64,000 bases of DNA from Marinobacter salinexigens (lineage in GTDB: Bacteria > Pseudomonadota > Gammaproteobacteria > Pseudomonadales > Oleiphilaceae). The DNA lies in NCBI RefSeq assembly GCF_008370345.1, contig NZ_VTUU01000001.1, forward strand, positions 544,223 to 608,222, read 5' to 3'. Position numbers and translations under genes: made by a program. Below the pieces are notes generated by a model, which did not search any database, was not told the DNA's origin, and saw only the letters and a program-made list of their open reading frames with translations. Position 1 is the stretch's first letter, and the number at the start of each line of letters is the position of its first letter. Below are positions 7,948 to 18,100 of the stretch, one piece after another.

Positions 7948-8663
7948 TGTCTCGCGAAAACCTGATGGTAAAAATCGACAAACTGAACCAGTACTACGGC
8001 GAAAGCCACACCCTGTGGGACCTGGAGCTGGACGTACCCCAGGGCCAGTGCACCTGCGTGATGGGCCGAAACGGGGTGGGCAAGACCACCCTGATGAAAT
8101 GCATCATGGGCGAGGAATGCGTCAAAAACGGCTCCATCGAATTCGCCGGTGACGTGGAACTCACCAAAAAGAAGATCGAAGACCGCTCCCGCCTGGGCAT
8201 CGGCTACGTGCCCCAGGGCCGGCAGATATTCCCGCTACTGACCGTGGAAGAAAACCTGCGCACCGGCCTGGCCGTGCGCGCCGACGGCAGCAAGAAAATC
8301 CCCGAGCGGATCTATGAGCTGTTCCCGGTGCTCAAGGAAATGAAAAACCGCCGCGGCGGCGACCTCTCCGGCGGCCAGCAACAACAGCTGGCCATCGGCC
8401 GGGCCCTGGTGATCGAACCGCGCCTGCTGATCCTCGACGAACCGGGCGAGGGCATCCAGCCCAACATCGTCGCCCAGATCGGCGAGGTCATCCGCAAGCT
8501 GATCGAAGAAGACGGCCTGACCGTTCTGCTGGTGGAACAGAAACTCCCGTTCGCCCGCAAATACGCCGACCGCTTCGCCATCCTCGACCGGGGCCGCCGC
8601 GTCGCCGAAGGCGAAATCGCCGGGCTGACCGACGAACTCATCAAACAGCACCTGACCGTATGA
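7947..8663 (+). CDS. urtE: Urea ABC transporter ATPase UrtE
   Basis: A 238-residue LivF-type ATPase with Walker A GRNGVGKTT, Q-loop GYVPQGRQIFPLLTVEENL, ABC signature LSGGQQQQLAIGRAL, Walker B LLILDEPGEGIQPN and H-loop LLVEQKL. The GEGIQPN wording after Walker B separates UrtE from LivF of amino acid systems. Its ATG shares a base with the urtD stop, and its own stop overlaps the ureD start (ATGA), physically tying urea import to urease maturation. Confidence 0.96.
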   Translation: MSRENLMVKIDKLNQYYGESHTLWDLELDVPQGQCTCVMGRNGVGKTTLMKCIMGEECVKNGSIEFAGDVELTKKKIEDRSRLGIGYVPQGRQIFPLLTVEENLRTGLAVRADGSKKIPERIYELFPVLKEMKNRRGGDLSGGQQQQLAIGRALVIEPRLLILDEPGEGIQPNIVAQIGEVIRKLIEEDGLTVLLVEQKLPFARKYADRFAILDRGRRVAEGEIAGLTDELIKQHLTV

Positions 8664-9553
8664 CCGCCTACCAGCCGATCAACACCCACACCTCCGGCCA
8701 CCGCTTCGACAAAGAACGACGCTGGGCTGCCGCGCTTTCCCTCGGGTTTGAATCCCGAAACGAGGGCGCGGCTGCACCCATCACCCGCCTGGTACGCCGA
8801 CACCACGTCGGCCCCCTGCGGGTACAGCGCCCGTTCTACCCGGAAGGCAAAACCGGCTGCTGCCACGTATACCTGCTGCACCCACCGGGCGGACTGGTGA
8901 GCGGCGACGAACTGCGCATCGAAGCCACCGTTGCTGAAGGCGGCCACGCCCTGTTGACCACCCCGGCAGCCGCCAAACTCTACAAAGCCGACAGCCACGG
9001 CGTCGCCTGGGGCCAGCACACACACTTGAAGGTCGCGAAAAACGCCACCCTCGAATACCTGCCCCAGGAAACCATCGCCTTTGACGGCTCCCGGGGCGAA
9101 CAGACCACCACCATCGAACTCGAAACCGGCGCCAAAACCCTGGGTTGGGAAGTCCTCGCCCTTGGCCGCCCGGCAAGCGACTTACCGTTCGCCACCGGCG
9201 AACTGGAACAACGCTTCCGCCTCAGCCTCGATGGCAAACCGTTATGGCTTGAACGCCAACTGCTCGACCCCAAACACCGCCGCTTCACCGGCCATTGGGG
9301 ACAGGGCGGCGCGACCGTACAGGCGACATTATGGGCCGTCGGCCTGGACGAAGCCGCCGCCATCGAAGCACTCAGAGAACAACTACCGGAACACAACCGC
9401 TGGGCCGTCACCCGGCGCCGTGGCGTATTGCTACTGCGCTACCTGGGCACCGAACGCAACGAAGCCTGGGCCCTGTGCGAACAGGCCTGGCACATCCTGC
9501 GCCCCATGCTCACCGGCCTGCAGGCCCACACACCCAGAATCTGGCTTACCTGA
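8660..9553 (+). CDS. ureD: Urease accessory protein UreD
   Basis: A 297-residue cytosolic protein of the UreD/UreH family, scaffold of the UreDFG complex that delivers nickel to apo-urease. Recognisable segments are [35 protein letters not shown] (split by the usual hinge), [24 protein letters not shown] and the C-terminal [11 protein letters not shown] and ARP-like [10 protein letters not shown]. It begins inside the urtE stop codon and is followed 25 bases later by ureA. Normal length and order for a ureDABCEFG cluster. Confidence 0.95.
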   Translation: MTAYQPINTHTSGHRFDKERRWAAALSLGFESRNEGAAAPITRLVRRHHVGPLRVQRPFYPEGKTGCCHVYLLHPPGGLVSGDELRIEATVAEGGHALLTTPAAAKLYKADSHGVAWGQHTHLKVAKNATLEYLPQETIAFDGSRGEQTTTIELETGAKTLGWEVLALGRPASDLPFATGELEQRFRLSLDGKPLWLERQLLDPKHRRFTGHWGQGGATVQATLWAVGLDEAAAIEALREQLPEHNRWAVTRRRGVLLLRYLGTERNEAWALCEQAWHILRPMLTGLQAHTPRIWLT

Positions 9554-9578
9554 AGCATATAAAGAAACGGAGTCATCC

Positions 9579-9881
9579 ATGGAACTCACACCCAGAGACA
9601 AAGACAAGCTCATGCTGTTCACCGCAGCACTGCTGGCGGAGCGCCGCAAAGCCAAGGGCCTCAAACTCAACTACCCGGAAGCCGTCGCCCTCATCAGCGC
9701 CGAAATCATGGAAGGCGCCCGCGAAGGCCGCTCCGTAGCCGAACTCATGAGCTCCGGCACCGAAATCCTCACCCGTGAAGACGTCATGGACGGCGTAGCC
9801 GACATGGTCCACGAAGTGCAGGTGGAAGCGACTTTTCCAGACGGGACAAAACTAGTCACCGTCCACAACCCCATCGTGTAA
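9579..9881 (+). CDS. ureA: Urease gamma subunit UreA
   Basis: The 100-residue gamma subunit, started at [14 protein letters not shown], the near-invariant N-terminus of UreA; a much longer in-frame extension upstream overlaps ureD and is not real. [33 protein letters not shown] and [15 protein letters not shown] are family hallmarks. It assembles with UreB and UreC into the (alpha-beta-gamma)3 urease. The ribosome site is a weak AACGGAG nine bases upstream. ureB follows after ten bases. Confidence 0.97.
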   Translation: MELTPRDKDKLMLFTAALLAERRKAKGLKLNYPEAVALISAEIMEGAREGRSVAELMSSGTEILTREDVMDGVADMVHEVQVEATFPDGTKLVTVHNPIV

Positions 9882-9891
9882 GGAGCCTGAC

Positions 9892-10203
9892 ATGATCCCC
9901 GGTGAATACATGATCCAGGACGGCGACATCGAACTCTGCGCCGGCCGCGAACGCATCACACTGGACGTCTCCAACACCGGCGACCGCCCGGTACAGATCG
10001 GCTCCCACTACCACTTCGCCGAGGCGAACCCCGCGCTCGAATTCGACCGTGCCAAAGCCAAAGGCTTCCGCCTTGACGTAGCCGCCGGCACCGCCATCCG
10101 CTTCGAACCCGGCCAGACGAGATCCGTCACCCTGATCCCGTTCGCCGGAACAAGAGAAATCTACGGCTTCCGCGGCGACGTCATGGGCAAACTGGACAAC
10201 TAA
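9892..10203 (+). CDS. ureB: Urease beta subunit UreB
   Basis: A 103-residue beta subunit: [20 protein letters not shown], then [25 protein letters not shown] and [32 protein letters not shown] split over the middle, ending GKLDN. It is preceded by AAGGAGC. Structural partner of UreA and UreC, no catalytic residue of its own. The gap to ureC is unusually long at 155 bases because a 112-bp hairpin repeat lies in it. Confidence 0.97.
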   Translation: MIPGEYMIQDGDIELCAGRERITLDVSNTGDRPVQIGSHYHFAEANPALEFDRAKAKGFRLDVAAGTAIRFEPGQTRSVTLIPFAGTREIYGFRGDVMGKLDN

Positions 10204-10216
10204 CACGGAGTAGGAG

Positions 10217-10328
10217 GAGCGAGTGAGATTGGGTTTCCAAAACTGTGCGAAGCCATGGATGGCGAAGCTCAAGCGCCACATGGATGTGCCGCCAGGAGCG
10301 GGTTTTGGAAACCCAATCTCACTTGCTC
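10217..10328 (+). repeat. Long hairpin repeat, copy A (ureB-ureC gap)
   Basis: A 27-base left arm (10217-10243) pairs with 10302-10328 with a single G-U and no other mismatch. The enclosed core reads TGTGCGAAGCCATGGATGGC, then GAAGCTCAAGCGC and CACATGGATGTG. The core is nearly identical to that of copy B at 13352-13457, while the arms differ between copies and yet stay complementary. Inside the core, GCC-ATGGAT-GGC and CAC-ATGGAT-GTG can each fold as a small hairpin exposing AUGGAU. It lies within the transcribed operon, ending 30 bases before ureC. Confidence 0.9.
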
Positions 10329-10358
10329 TAACTCCCAAGTTAAGAATAGAGGGATAGC

Positions 10359-12062
10359 ATGAAAATCAGCAGACAAGCGTACGCCGACATGTACGGCCCC
10401 ACCGTAGGTGACCGCGTGCGCCTCGGCGACACCGAACTGTGGATCGAAGTCGAAAAAGACGTTACCCACTACGGCGATGAAGTAAAATTCGGCGGCGGCA
10501 AAGTCATCCGTGACGGCATGGGCCAGAGCCAGCGTTGTGACGACACCGTCATGGACACCGTCATCACCAACGCCCTCATCCTCGACTGGTGGGGCATCAT
10601 CAAAGCCGACATCGGCATCCAGAAAGGCCGCATCGCCGCCATCGGCAAAGCCGGCAACCCGGACACCCAGCCGGACGTCGAAATCGTCATCGGCCCAGGC
10701 ACCGAAATCATCGCCGGCGAAGGCAAAATCCTCACCGCCGGCGGCATCGACCCCCACATCCACTTCATCTGCCCCCAACAGGTAGAAGAAGCCCTGATGA
10801 GCGGCGTCACTACCATGCTCGGCGGCGGCACCGGCCCGGCCACCGGCACCAACGCCACCACCTGCACACCGGGCGCGTGGCACATGGGCAAAATGCTCCA
10901 GGCGGTGGACACCCTGCCCATGAACATCGGCTTCCTCGGCAAAGGCAACGCCAGCCTCCCCGAAGCCCTTGAAGTGCAAATCAAAGCTGGCGCCATCGGC
11001 CTCAAACTGCACGAAGACTGGGGCACCACCCCGGCCAGCATCGACAACTGCCTCACCGTGGCAGATCAGTACGACATACAGGTGGCCATCCACACCGACA
11101 CCCTGAACGAATCCGGCTTCGTGGAAGATACACTGGCCGCCTTCAAAGGCCGCTGCATCCACACCTTCCACACCGAAGGGGCAGGGGGCGGCCACGCACC
11201 GGACATCATCACCGCGTGCTCCAAAGACTACGTACTGCCGTCCTCCACCAACCCGACACGGCCCTACACCGTGAACACCATCGACGAACACCTCGACATG
11301 CTGATGGTGTGCCACCACCTGGACCCGAACATCCCCGAAGACGTCGCCTTCGCCGACTCCCGCATCCGCCGGGAGACCATCGCAGCGGAAGACATCCTGC
11401 ACGACATGGGCGTGATCTCCATGATCTCCTCCGACTCACAGGCCATGGGCCGCGTCGGCGAAGTGATCTGCCGCACCTGGCAAACCGCCCACAAAATGAA
11501 AGTGCAGCGCGGCCTGCTGCCGGAAGACGAAGAACGGGGTGCCGACAACTTCCGAGCCAAGCGCTACATCGCCAAGTACACCATCAACTCCGCCATCACC
11601 CATGGCATCGCCCATGACGTCGGCTCGGTGGAAGTGGGCAAACTGGCCGACCTGGTGCTGTGGAGCCCGGCCTTCTTCGGCGTAAAACCTGCCTGCATCC
11701 TCAAAGGCGGCATGATCGCAGCGGCCCCGATGGGCGACCCCAACGCCTCCATCCCCACACCGCAGCCCGTGCACTACCGCCCCATGTTCGGTGCCTTCGG
11801 CAAAGCCGCCAGTGCCACTCGCCTGACCTTCGTCAGCCAGGCCGCACTGGACGCCAACATCGGCGAAGAACTCGGCCTCGACAGCCCACTCTCCGCCTGT
11901 AAAGGCGTGCGGGAAGTGCGCAAGAGCGACATGAAACTGAACGACGCGTGCCCACACCTCACCGTGGACCCGCAAACCTACGAAGTACACGCAGACGGCG
12001 AGCTGCTCACCTGTGAGCCCGCCACCGAACTGCCCCTGGCTCAGCGTTACCACTTGTTTTGA
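10359..12062 (+). CDS. ureC: Urease alpha (catalytic) subunit UreC
   Basis: The 567-residue catalytic subunit that hydrolyses urea to ammonia and carbamate. All nickel and active-site residues are in place: His133 and His135 (DPHIHFICP), the lysine to be carbamylated Lys216 (GLKLHED), His245 (AIHTDTLNE), His271 ([15 protein letters not shown]), Asp359 ([10 protein letters not shown]), and flap residues Cys318-His319 (MVCHHL). These are one less than Klebsiella numbering. Length is standard and there is no sign of damage. GGGATAG upstream serves as ribosome site. Confidence 0.98.
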   Translation: MKISRQAYADMYGPTVGDRVRLGDTELWIEVEKDVTHYGDEVKFGGGKVIRDGMGQSQRCDDTVMDTVITNALILDWWGIIKADIGIQKGRIAAIGKAGNPDTQPDVEIVIGPGTEIIAGEGKILTAGGIDPHIHFICPQQVEEALMSGVTTMLGGGTGPATGTNATTCTPGAWHMGKMLQAVDTLPMNIGFLGKGNASLPEALEVQIKAGAIGLKLHEDWGTTPASIDNCLTVADQYDIQVAIHTDTLNESGFVEDTLAAFKGRCIHTFHTEGAGGGHAPDIITACSKDYVLPSSTNPTRPYTVNTIDEHLDMLMVCHHLDPNIPEDVAFADSRIRRETIAAEDILHDMGVISMISSDSQAMGRVGEVICRTWQTAHKMKVQRGLLPEDEERGADNFRAKRYIAKYTINSAITHGIAHDVGSVEVGKLADLVLWSPAFFGVKPACILKGGMIAAAPMGDPNASIPTPQPVHYRPMFGAFGKAASATRLTFVSQAALDANIGEELGLDSPLSACKGVREVRKSDMKLNDACPHLTVDPQTYEVHADGELLTCEPATELPLAQRYHLF

Positions 12063-12083
12063 GCCGGGAACCGGAGAACGACC

Positions 12084-12644
12084 ATGTTAGAACTGACAAA
12101 ACGACTCAACGAACAGGAAGCCGCTGAAATCGACAGCAGCGAAATCCTCGATAACCTCATCCTGCCCTACGAACTGCGCATCCGCGGCCGCCTCCGCGCG
12201 ACCACCGAAACCAACGTAGACGTAGGCCTCTTCCTCGACCGTGGCCCGGTACTGCGGGACGGTGACCTGCTGCAAGCCAAGACTGGCGAAATCGTCCGCA
12301 TCCGCGCCGCCGAAGAACAGGTAGTGACCGCCCGCATCGAAAACGGCCAGCCCCTGGCGCGCCTGTGCTATCACCTGGGCAACCGCCACGTCACCCTCGC
12401 CATCGGCATGGACGACAAAGGTGCCTACGTGCGTATCACCCCGGACCACGTACTCGAAGAACTGGCGGAACGCCTGGGGGCCACCCTGGTACACCACACC
12501 GCCCCCTTCGACCCCGAACCCGGCGCCTACACCCAGGCCGGGTACTCCCACGGACATGGCCACAGCCATAGCCACGGAGAAAGCCACGACCACTCACACG
12601 ACCACGGGCATAGCCATGGCCACAGCCACACGCACACCCACTGA
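12084..12644 (+). CDS. ureE: Urease accessory protein UreE (nickel metallochaperone)
   Basis: A 186-residue UreE. The N-terminal domain carries LFLDRGPVLRDGDLL, the C-terminal domain CYHLGNRHV with its conserved metal histidine, and the last 35 or so residues are an exceptionally His-rich tail with repeated HSHGH, HDHSHDHGH and HSHTHTH motifs that can hold several nickel ions. It passes nickel to UreG. The final 29 bases also encode the start of ureF in another frame, so the tail-coding sequence is under double constraint. Confidence 0.96.
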   Translation: MLELTKRLNEQEAAEIDSSEILDNLILPYELRIRGRLRATTETNVDVGLFLDRGPVLRDGDLLQAKTGEIVRIRAAEEQVVTARIENGQPLARLCYHLGNRHVTLAIGMDDKGAYVRITPDHVLEELAERLGATLVHHTAPFDPEPGAYTQAGYSHGHGHSHSHGESHDHSHDHGHSHGHSHTHTH

Positions 12645-13329
12645 GGCGGCCACCGACAACGTTGCCGACCTGGCCCTGCTGGGCCTGATGCAACTGGTGA
12701 GCCCCGCACTGCCCATCGGCGCGTTTGCCTGGTCCCAGGGACTGGAAAGCGCGTTCGAACTGGGCTGGGTGAACAACGAAGCCGAACTGGCCGAGTGGAT
12801 CGAAGGCGTACTGGAAGACGGTCTCAGCCGCTGCGAACTGCCATTACTGGCACGCCTGCAACAGGCCTGGGCCGAAAGCGACGCTGACACCATCGCCGAG
12901 TGGAACAACTGGCTCCATGCCACACGGGAAACCGCAGAACTGAGCGACGAAGACACCCGCCTCGGCGGTGCCCTGGTCACTTTACTGCGCAACCTCGACC
13001 TGCTGCCGGAAAGCGGACTGATCCCGGACGAGCCCGGTTACATCACCATGTTCGCCTGGGCCGCCCATAAACGGATCGTACCCGTTCGGCAAACACTACT
13101 CGGCTTCGCCTGGGCCTGGCTGGAAAACCAACTCGCGGTGGCCTGCAAGGCTTTGCCATTAGGCCACACCGCCGCGCAACGCATCACCGAACAACTCCGC
13201 CCGAAACTGGTGGAATCGGTTGATGTTGCGCTGGCAAGAGACGAACACGAACTCGGGCCCATCCTGCCGGGACTGGCGCTCGGAAGTGCGTTACACGAAA
13301 CACAGTATTCGAGGCTTTTCAGAAGTTAA
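12616..13329 (+). CDS. ureF: Urease accessory protein UreF
   Basis: A 237-residue UreF started at ATG 12616 ([15 protein letters not shown]), overlapping the ureE tail by 29 bases; ATG 12688 ([11 protein letters not shown]) would cut into the conserved N-terminus, and the longer frame from 12421 is just the shadow of ureE. Family marks are [50 protein letters not shown] and FAWAWLENQ. UreF bridges UreD and UreG and gates their GTPase cycle. The next gene is delayed by copy B of the hairpin repeat. Confidence 0.93.
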   Translation: MATATRTPTEAATDNVADLALLGLMQLVSPALPIGAFAWSQGLESAFELGWVNNEAELAEWIEGVLEDGLSRCELPLLARLQQAWAESDADTIAEWNNWLHATRETAELSDEDTRLGGALVTLLRNLDLLPESGLIPDEPGYITMFAWAAHKRIVPVRQTLLGFAWAWLENQLAVACKALPLGHTAAQRITEQLRPKLVESVDVALARDEHELGPILPGLALGSALHETQYSRLFRS

Positions 13330-13351
13330 AAGCCGCTCCAATGACCGGGGA

Positions 13352-13457
13352 GGCGAGCAGCAAGTGCGGTTTGAAAATGTGCGGAGCCATGGATGGCGGA
13401 GCTCAAGCGCACATGGATGTGCTTGTAGCGGTTTTCAAACCGCACTTGCTGCTCGCC
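13352..13457 (+). repeat. Long hairpin repeat, copy B (ureF-ureG gap)
   Basis: A 26-base left arm at 13352-13377 is perfectly complementary to 13432-13457. The core TGTGCGGAGCCATGGATGGC plus GGAGCTCAAGCGC and ACATGGATGTGC matches copy A with only a few differences. The outer arms (GCGAGCAGCAAGTGCGG here) differ from copy A but covary with their partners. It ends 36 bases before ureG and lies inside the operon transcript. Confidence 0.9.
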
Positions 13458-13493
13458 GACCGCCACGGAGTAAAAATTTTGAGGAGAAATGAT

Positions 13494-14132
13494 ATGAAAC
13501 ATTGTTTGAGAGTCGGAGTAGGCGGCCCCGTAGGGTCCGGTAAAACTGCATTGCTGCGCCAGCTGTGCAAAGCCCTGCGAGACCACTACAACATCGCCGT
13601 CGTCACCAACGACATCTACACAAGAGAAGATGCCGACTTCCTCCTGCGCCACGAAGCCCTCGACGCAGACCGAATCCTCGGCGTAGAAACCGGCGGCTGC
13701 CCGCATACAGCAATACGCGAGGATGCCTCCATGAACCTCGCCGCCATCGACGACCTCCAGAGCCGCCACCCGGACCTGGAACTGGTGCTTGTAGAGTCCG
13801 GCGGTGACAACCTCTCGGCTACCTTCAGCCCGGAACTGAGCGACCTCACCCTCTACGTGATCGACGTCTCCGCCGGCGACAAAATCCCCCGCAAAGGCGG
13901 CCCCGGCATCACCAAATCCGATTTGCTGATCATCAACAAAATCGACATCGCCGAACAGGTACACGCCTCCCTCGACATCATGGAGCGGGACAGCAAAAAA
14001 ATGCGCGGCGAACGCCCGTTCGTCTTCACCAACCTGTACGACGGCGTAGGGCTGGACACCATCATCAGCTTCATCCTCGAACGCGGCATGCTGCCAGAAA
14101 GACGGCCGGAAAAACTGGCCGAGCCAGCCTGA
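13494..14132 (+). CDS. ureG: Urease accessory GTPase UreG
   Basis: A 212-residue SIMIBI-class GTPase, started at [21 protein letters not shown] with GAGGAG eight bases upstream; the longer frame runs back into the hairpin repeat and is not coding. P-loop GPVGSGKT (about residues 11-18), [15 protein letters not shown], the nickel-binding [15 protein letters not shown] with its CPH motif, and [15 protein letters not shown] are all conserved. It uses GTP hydrolysis to load nickel onto urease via UreD/UreF. HupE/UreJ follows after 44 bases. Confidence 0.97.
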   Translation: MKHCLRVGVGGPVGSGKTALLRQLCKALRDHYNIAVVTNDIYTREDADFLLRHEALDADRILGVETGGCPHTAIREDASMNLAAIDDLQSRHPDLELVLVESGGDNLSATFSPELSDLTLYVIDVSAGDKIPRKGGPGITKSDLLIINKIDIAEQVHASLDIMERDSKKMRGERPFVFTNLYDGVGLDTIISFILERGMLPERRPEKLAEPA

Positions 14133-14176
14133 GCCAACCGAATCAAAAACGACTTGAGAGCCACCAGGAGACAACC

Positions 14177-14752
14177 ATGAAACTCACAGCCAAACTCCTA
14201 ACCGCCGCAGCCCTGCTGACCGCCTCCGCCACCGCCATGGCCCACCCCGGCCACACCGAAGGCGGCTTCACCAGCGGCCTGCTGCACCCCATGCTCGGCC
14301 TGGACCACCTGCTGGCCATGGCCGCCATCGGCTTCTGGAGCGTACGCCAGAGCAACACCATGAAAAACGCCACCCCCGCCTTCGTAATCGGCGGCATGAT
14401 CCTCGGCGCCATTCTCGCCTGGGGCGGCCTGAGCCTGCCGGGTGTTGAAACCGGTATCACCTTCTCCGTACTGGTGGCCGGCATCCTGATTGCCACCCTG
14501 GCGAAACTGCCGACGGCTGTGGGCGGCACCCTTGTCGGTGCGTTCATGCTGTTCCACGGTTTTGCCCATGGTGCAGAAATGCCGGCTGGTGCAACCCTGG
14601 CGGCCTACCTTGCAGGCTTCTCCATTGCCACCCTTGCCATCACCCTGGTTGGGCGCGGACTGGGTGGCCTGATGATGAAGGCGGACAGCAAGTTCAGCCG
14701 TGGTGTTGGTGGTGTGCTGGCGGTTGCTGGAGCGTATCTCGCCGCTGCTTGA
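14177..14752 (+). CDS. hupE: HupE/UreJ-family nickel permease
   Basis: A 191-residue membrane protein with a signal peptide (MKLTAKLLTAAALLTASATAMA) directly followed by HPGHTEGGFTSGLLHPMLGLDHLLAM, the histidine-rich first helix typical of HupE/UreJ. About six helices follow. Family members admit nickel or cobalt for hydrogenase or urease, and its place at the end of the ure genes points to nickel here. A strong terminator closes the operon 28 bases beyond the stop. Confidence 0.93.
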   Translation: MKLTAKLLTAAALLTASATAMAHPGHTEGGFTSGLLHPMLGLDHLLAMAAIGFWSVRQSNTMKNATPAFVIGGMILGAILAWGGLSLPGVETGITFSVLVAGILIATLAKLPTAVGGTLVGAFMLFHGFAHGAEMPAGATLAAYLAGFSIATLAITLVGRGLGGLMMKADSKFSRGVGGVLAVAGAYLAAA

Positions 14753-14780
14753 TCGCACCGATACAAGCGAACACCCATGA

Positions 14781-14810
14781 AAGCCGCCCGGGAAACCGGG
14801 CGGCTTTTTC
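14781..14810 (+). terminator. Terminator of the urt-ure operon
   Basis: AAGCCGCCCGG and CCGGGCGGCTT pair around GAAA, followed by TTTC. Classic rho-independent form just beyond the HupE/UreJ stop; it ends an operon of about 11.8 kb. Confidence 0.93.
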
Positions 14811-14916
14811 TATATCTGGTTTACAGATTTTTACTCTCACGGGGTGGTCAGCTTCCTGAAAGTTAGGTTAGTGTGTAGTGATAAGAAACGGATTGAACCG
14901 CTGTTAAGGATAACGG

Positions 14917-15081
14917 ATGGGCGCTGGCCAGCTACTCTCAACTCTCCCGAACTCTATTCCATATACCGCCTGGTATTTTGTACCGCTGTTTACCCTTGCA
15001 CTGCTTTTCGAACGCCTCGTCTTTGATGGCGCGTGTTTCCGCTTTGTCCATGCCGAGAAAAAGAAGTTGCTATCTAGGTAA
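14917..15081 (+). CDS. Possible small single-pass membrane protein (54 aa)
   Basis: An ATG frame of 54 codons with AAGGA seven bases upstream. The product has a hydrophobic helix (YTAWYFVPLFTLALLFERLVF) and a basic end (FVHAEKKKLLSR), a believable small membrane protein, and it could also be the tail of a lost larger gene. It sits between the urea operon terminator and the convergent RND genes. No family recognised. The opposite strand has an 82-codon frame here with no coding character. Confidence 0.4.
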   Translation: MGAGQLLSTLPNSIPYTAWYFVPLFTLALLFERLVFDGACFRFVHAEKKKLLSR

Positions 15082-15148
15082 CCCCTGAATCTCCCGGTTC
15101 TGGCTTCGTCGGCTATGTAAGGATTACTTCGGAGCTCAAACACCTGGC

Positions 15149-18100
15149 TCACTTTTCCTTTAACCGAAACCAGAGTGCGTAAAGCGCCGGAACAAACAGT
15201 AGGGTGATCAGAGTGCCGACTGCTACGCCCCCTATAAGTACATAAGCGAGCGGCCCCCAGAACAGGTCAAAGGTCAGAGGTACAAACGCCAGAACGGCCG
15301 CCAGGGCAGTGAGTACCACGGGGCGAGCGCGTTGGACGGCTGCCTCGACCACGGCTTCCCGAGCAGCCATCCCAGTTGTGAAGTTGTCCTGCACCTGCTG
15401 CGTCAGAATCATGGTGTTTCGCATCAGGATACCGCCCAGGCCAATGAGCCCCAACAACGCGGTAAAGCCAAAAGGTTGATTAAACAACAGCAAAGCCAGC
15501 ACAGCGCCAATGAGTCCCAATGGCGCGGTGGCCAGAACGGTCAAGGTGCCGATAAATGAACGCATCTGAAGCATGATGAAAATCAGCATCAACGCCAACA
15601 TCACCGGTTGTAAAGTCTGAATGGAGGCGTTGGCTTTGGCGGATTGCTCCACCGTACCGCCAATTTCAATACGATAACCGTCCGGTAACCGTTCACGCAG
15701 GCCTGCCATCGTACTCCAGATCTCTTTGGTGACATCCGGTGGCTGGGCGCCTTCCACATCCGCCTGAACGGCCAGGAAGGGGGCGCGGTTGTAACGCTTT
15801 ATAACCGGTTCCTCATAACGAACCTGCCACTGCCCCAGTTGTTTTACGGAGAGTTTGCGGCCGTCGCGGGTTTTGATTTCAAGATCTTCGGGCATCATGA
15901 TTTCACCGCGGGCATTACGCGCCACCAGTTGAACGCTCCTTATGCCCTGGCGTAACTCGGTAACGGCCACGCCGCGAAGCTGGAACTGGAGTTGCCGTGC
16001 AACCTCTGCCGGGGTCAGGCCCATCCAGCCCAGGTTTTCCGGGTCCAACTCAAGATAGAGCGTGGGCACACGCTCATCCCATTCGAGGTGCGGCATGACG
16101 ATGTTCGGATGCCCGGTCATGAGAGTCCGAATCTGGTGCGCGATCTCTCTGAGTTGATCGGGTTCCGGACCCAACACTCGAAAACTGACCGGCCAGGCCA
16201 CCGGCGGGCCGTACAGCAAACGCGTTACACGCACTCTCGCCTCAGGAAACTCACCCGCCGCGATTTTGGCCTCCAGCGTCGAGATGATGTGATCGCGCCC
16301 TTCAACGTCCTGCCCGATGGCAATCAACTTGGCAAACGCCGGGTCCGGCTGCTCGGGGTTTGCCGATACGAAGAATCTGGGTGCACCGGCACCGATGTAA
16401 GCGGACAGGCTTTTAACCTCCGGCATGTCCATCAATATCGCTTCGAGGCGTCTGACGCTTTGATCCGTGGTGGCAATAGCGCTCCCCTGCGGAGCATAGA
16501 CACTGATCAGAACCTCGGGGCGATCAGAACTGGGAAAAAACTGCTTCTGTACCTGGGCTGCCATACCGAAAGCACTGAGAGCCAGTAAACCCACTGTGAG
16601 AAAAACGACGGTTTTCCGGTACCTTACACACGCTGCAATCACCCCACGCAACCGCTGATAAAAAGCGCTTTGATAAAGGTCCTGGCCAGTATGCCCGATG
16701 TAATCGGGCAATAGCTTGACGCCCAGATAAGGCGTAAAGGTGACCGCCACCCCCCAGGAAATCAGCAACGCAAAAGCCAGCACCCAGAAGATGTTACCGG
16801 TGTATTCCCCGACACCCGACTGAGCAAAGCCGATGGGGACAAAACCGGCCACTGTTACTAGCGTTCCAGACAGCATGGGCGCGGCTGTGACGCTCCAGGC
16901 ATGACTGGCTGCCCGTACCCGGTCCCAGCCACTCTCCATCTTCACAATCATCATTTCAATGGCGATGATCGCATCGTCCACTAACAGGCCCAGTGCGATA
17001 ATCAACGCGCCCAGGGTGATGCGGTCCAGGTTAATGCCCGCTATTTTCATCAATAAAAAGGTCAGCCCGAGAGTAACGGGAATCGCAATGCCCACCACTA
17101 AACCCGCACGCAGGCCGATCGCCAGAATACTGACGCCCATTACGACGACCAATGCCACCAGAAACTTGACCTGAAAAAGATCAACGGCCTGAGTGATGGC
17201 CTCAGCCTGGTTGGTCAGGGTCTGTATTGACATCCCCAGGGGCAGCCTGGCCTGTTCAGTGCTGACAAACTTACTGAGCCGTTCACCAAACTCCAGGCCA
17301 TTTTCGCCCGCCTCCATGACGACGCCCAGGAGGATCGCATCCTCACCGCTGGAACGGACGATGTAGTTCAACGGATCTTCATAGCCCAAACGCACCTCGG
17401 CCAGATCAGACACGGTGATAACTTGGTCTCCGATACGCAGAGGTACTGAGGCGAGGCGCTCAAGGTCAGACAGGTCAATGTTGCTGCGGACATAAACCCG
17501 CGGGCCGGCAAGATCAACAAAGCCCAGAGGCTCAAGGCGATTGTTGGCCTCTATCGCCTGCAACACTTCTTCTGCCGACAAGCCGAGATTGTTGAGCCGG
17601 TCCTGATCAAACTCGAGATACACCCGCTCAGGACGCTCGGCCAGGATCTGTGCCTTTTGCAAGCCGGGTAGCCGTTGCAGGCGATCTCGTATCGCTTCTG
17701 CCTCGCGGGTCAGTTCACGCATTGGCATTCCCGGTGCTGTGAGGGCCATCAGGGAGAAATACACGTCTGAGAAATCATCGTTAACGATGGGGCCGATGAC
17801 ACCACGGGGGAGATTGGGGCTTTCATCGGACATGCGCTTGCGAACTTGATAGAAGAGATCGGGCATTTTTTCACTAGGCGTATAATCCTGGAACCGGATA
17901 AGCATGGTGGCCTGTCCGGGCCGAATGGTGGTTTCAACAGTGTCGAAATACGCCACTTCCTGTATTCGTTTTTCCAGGCGGTCCACCACCTGATTCCGTA
18001 GCACCTCAGGGGTTGCTCCTGGCCAAACCACAGAAACCACCATTGCCCGGACAGTGAACGCAGGGTCTTCCGCCCGACCAAGGGATGAGAACGCGTAGAA

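Noticed and set aside
9081..9578. Long N-terminal extension of ureA
   Set aside because: It is the shadow of ureD; UreA begins at the conserved [10 protein letters not shown].
14904..15152. 82-codon minus-strand frame after the urea operon
   Set aside because: Low-complexity basic product with no motif; the opposite strand has a better small ORF.
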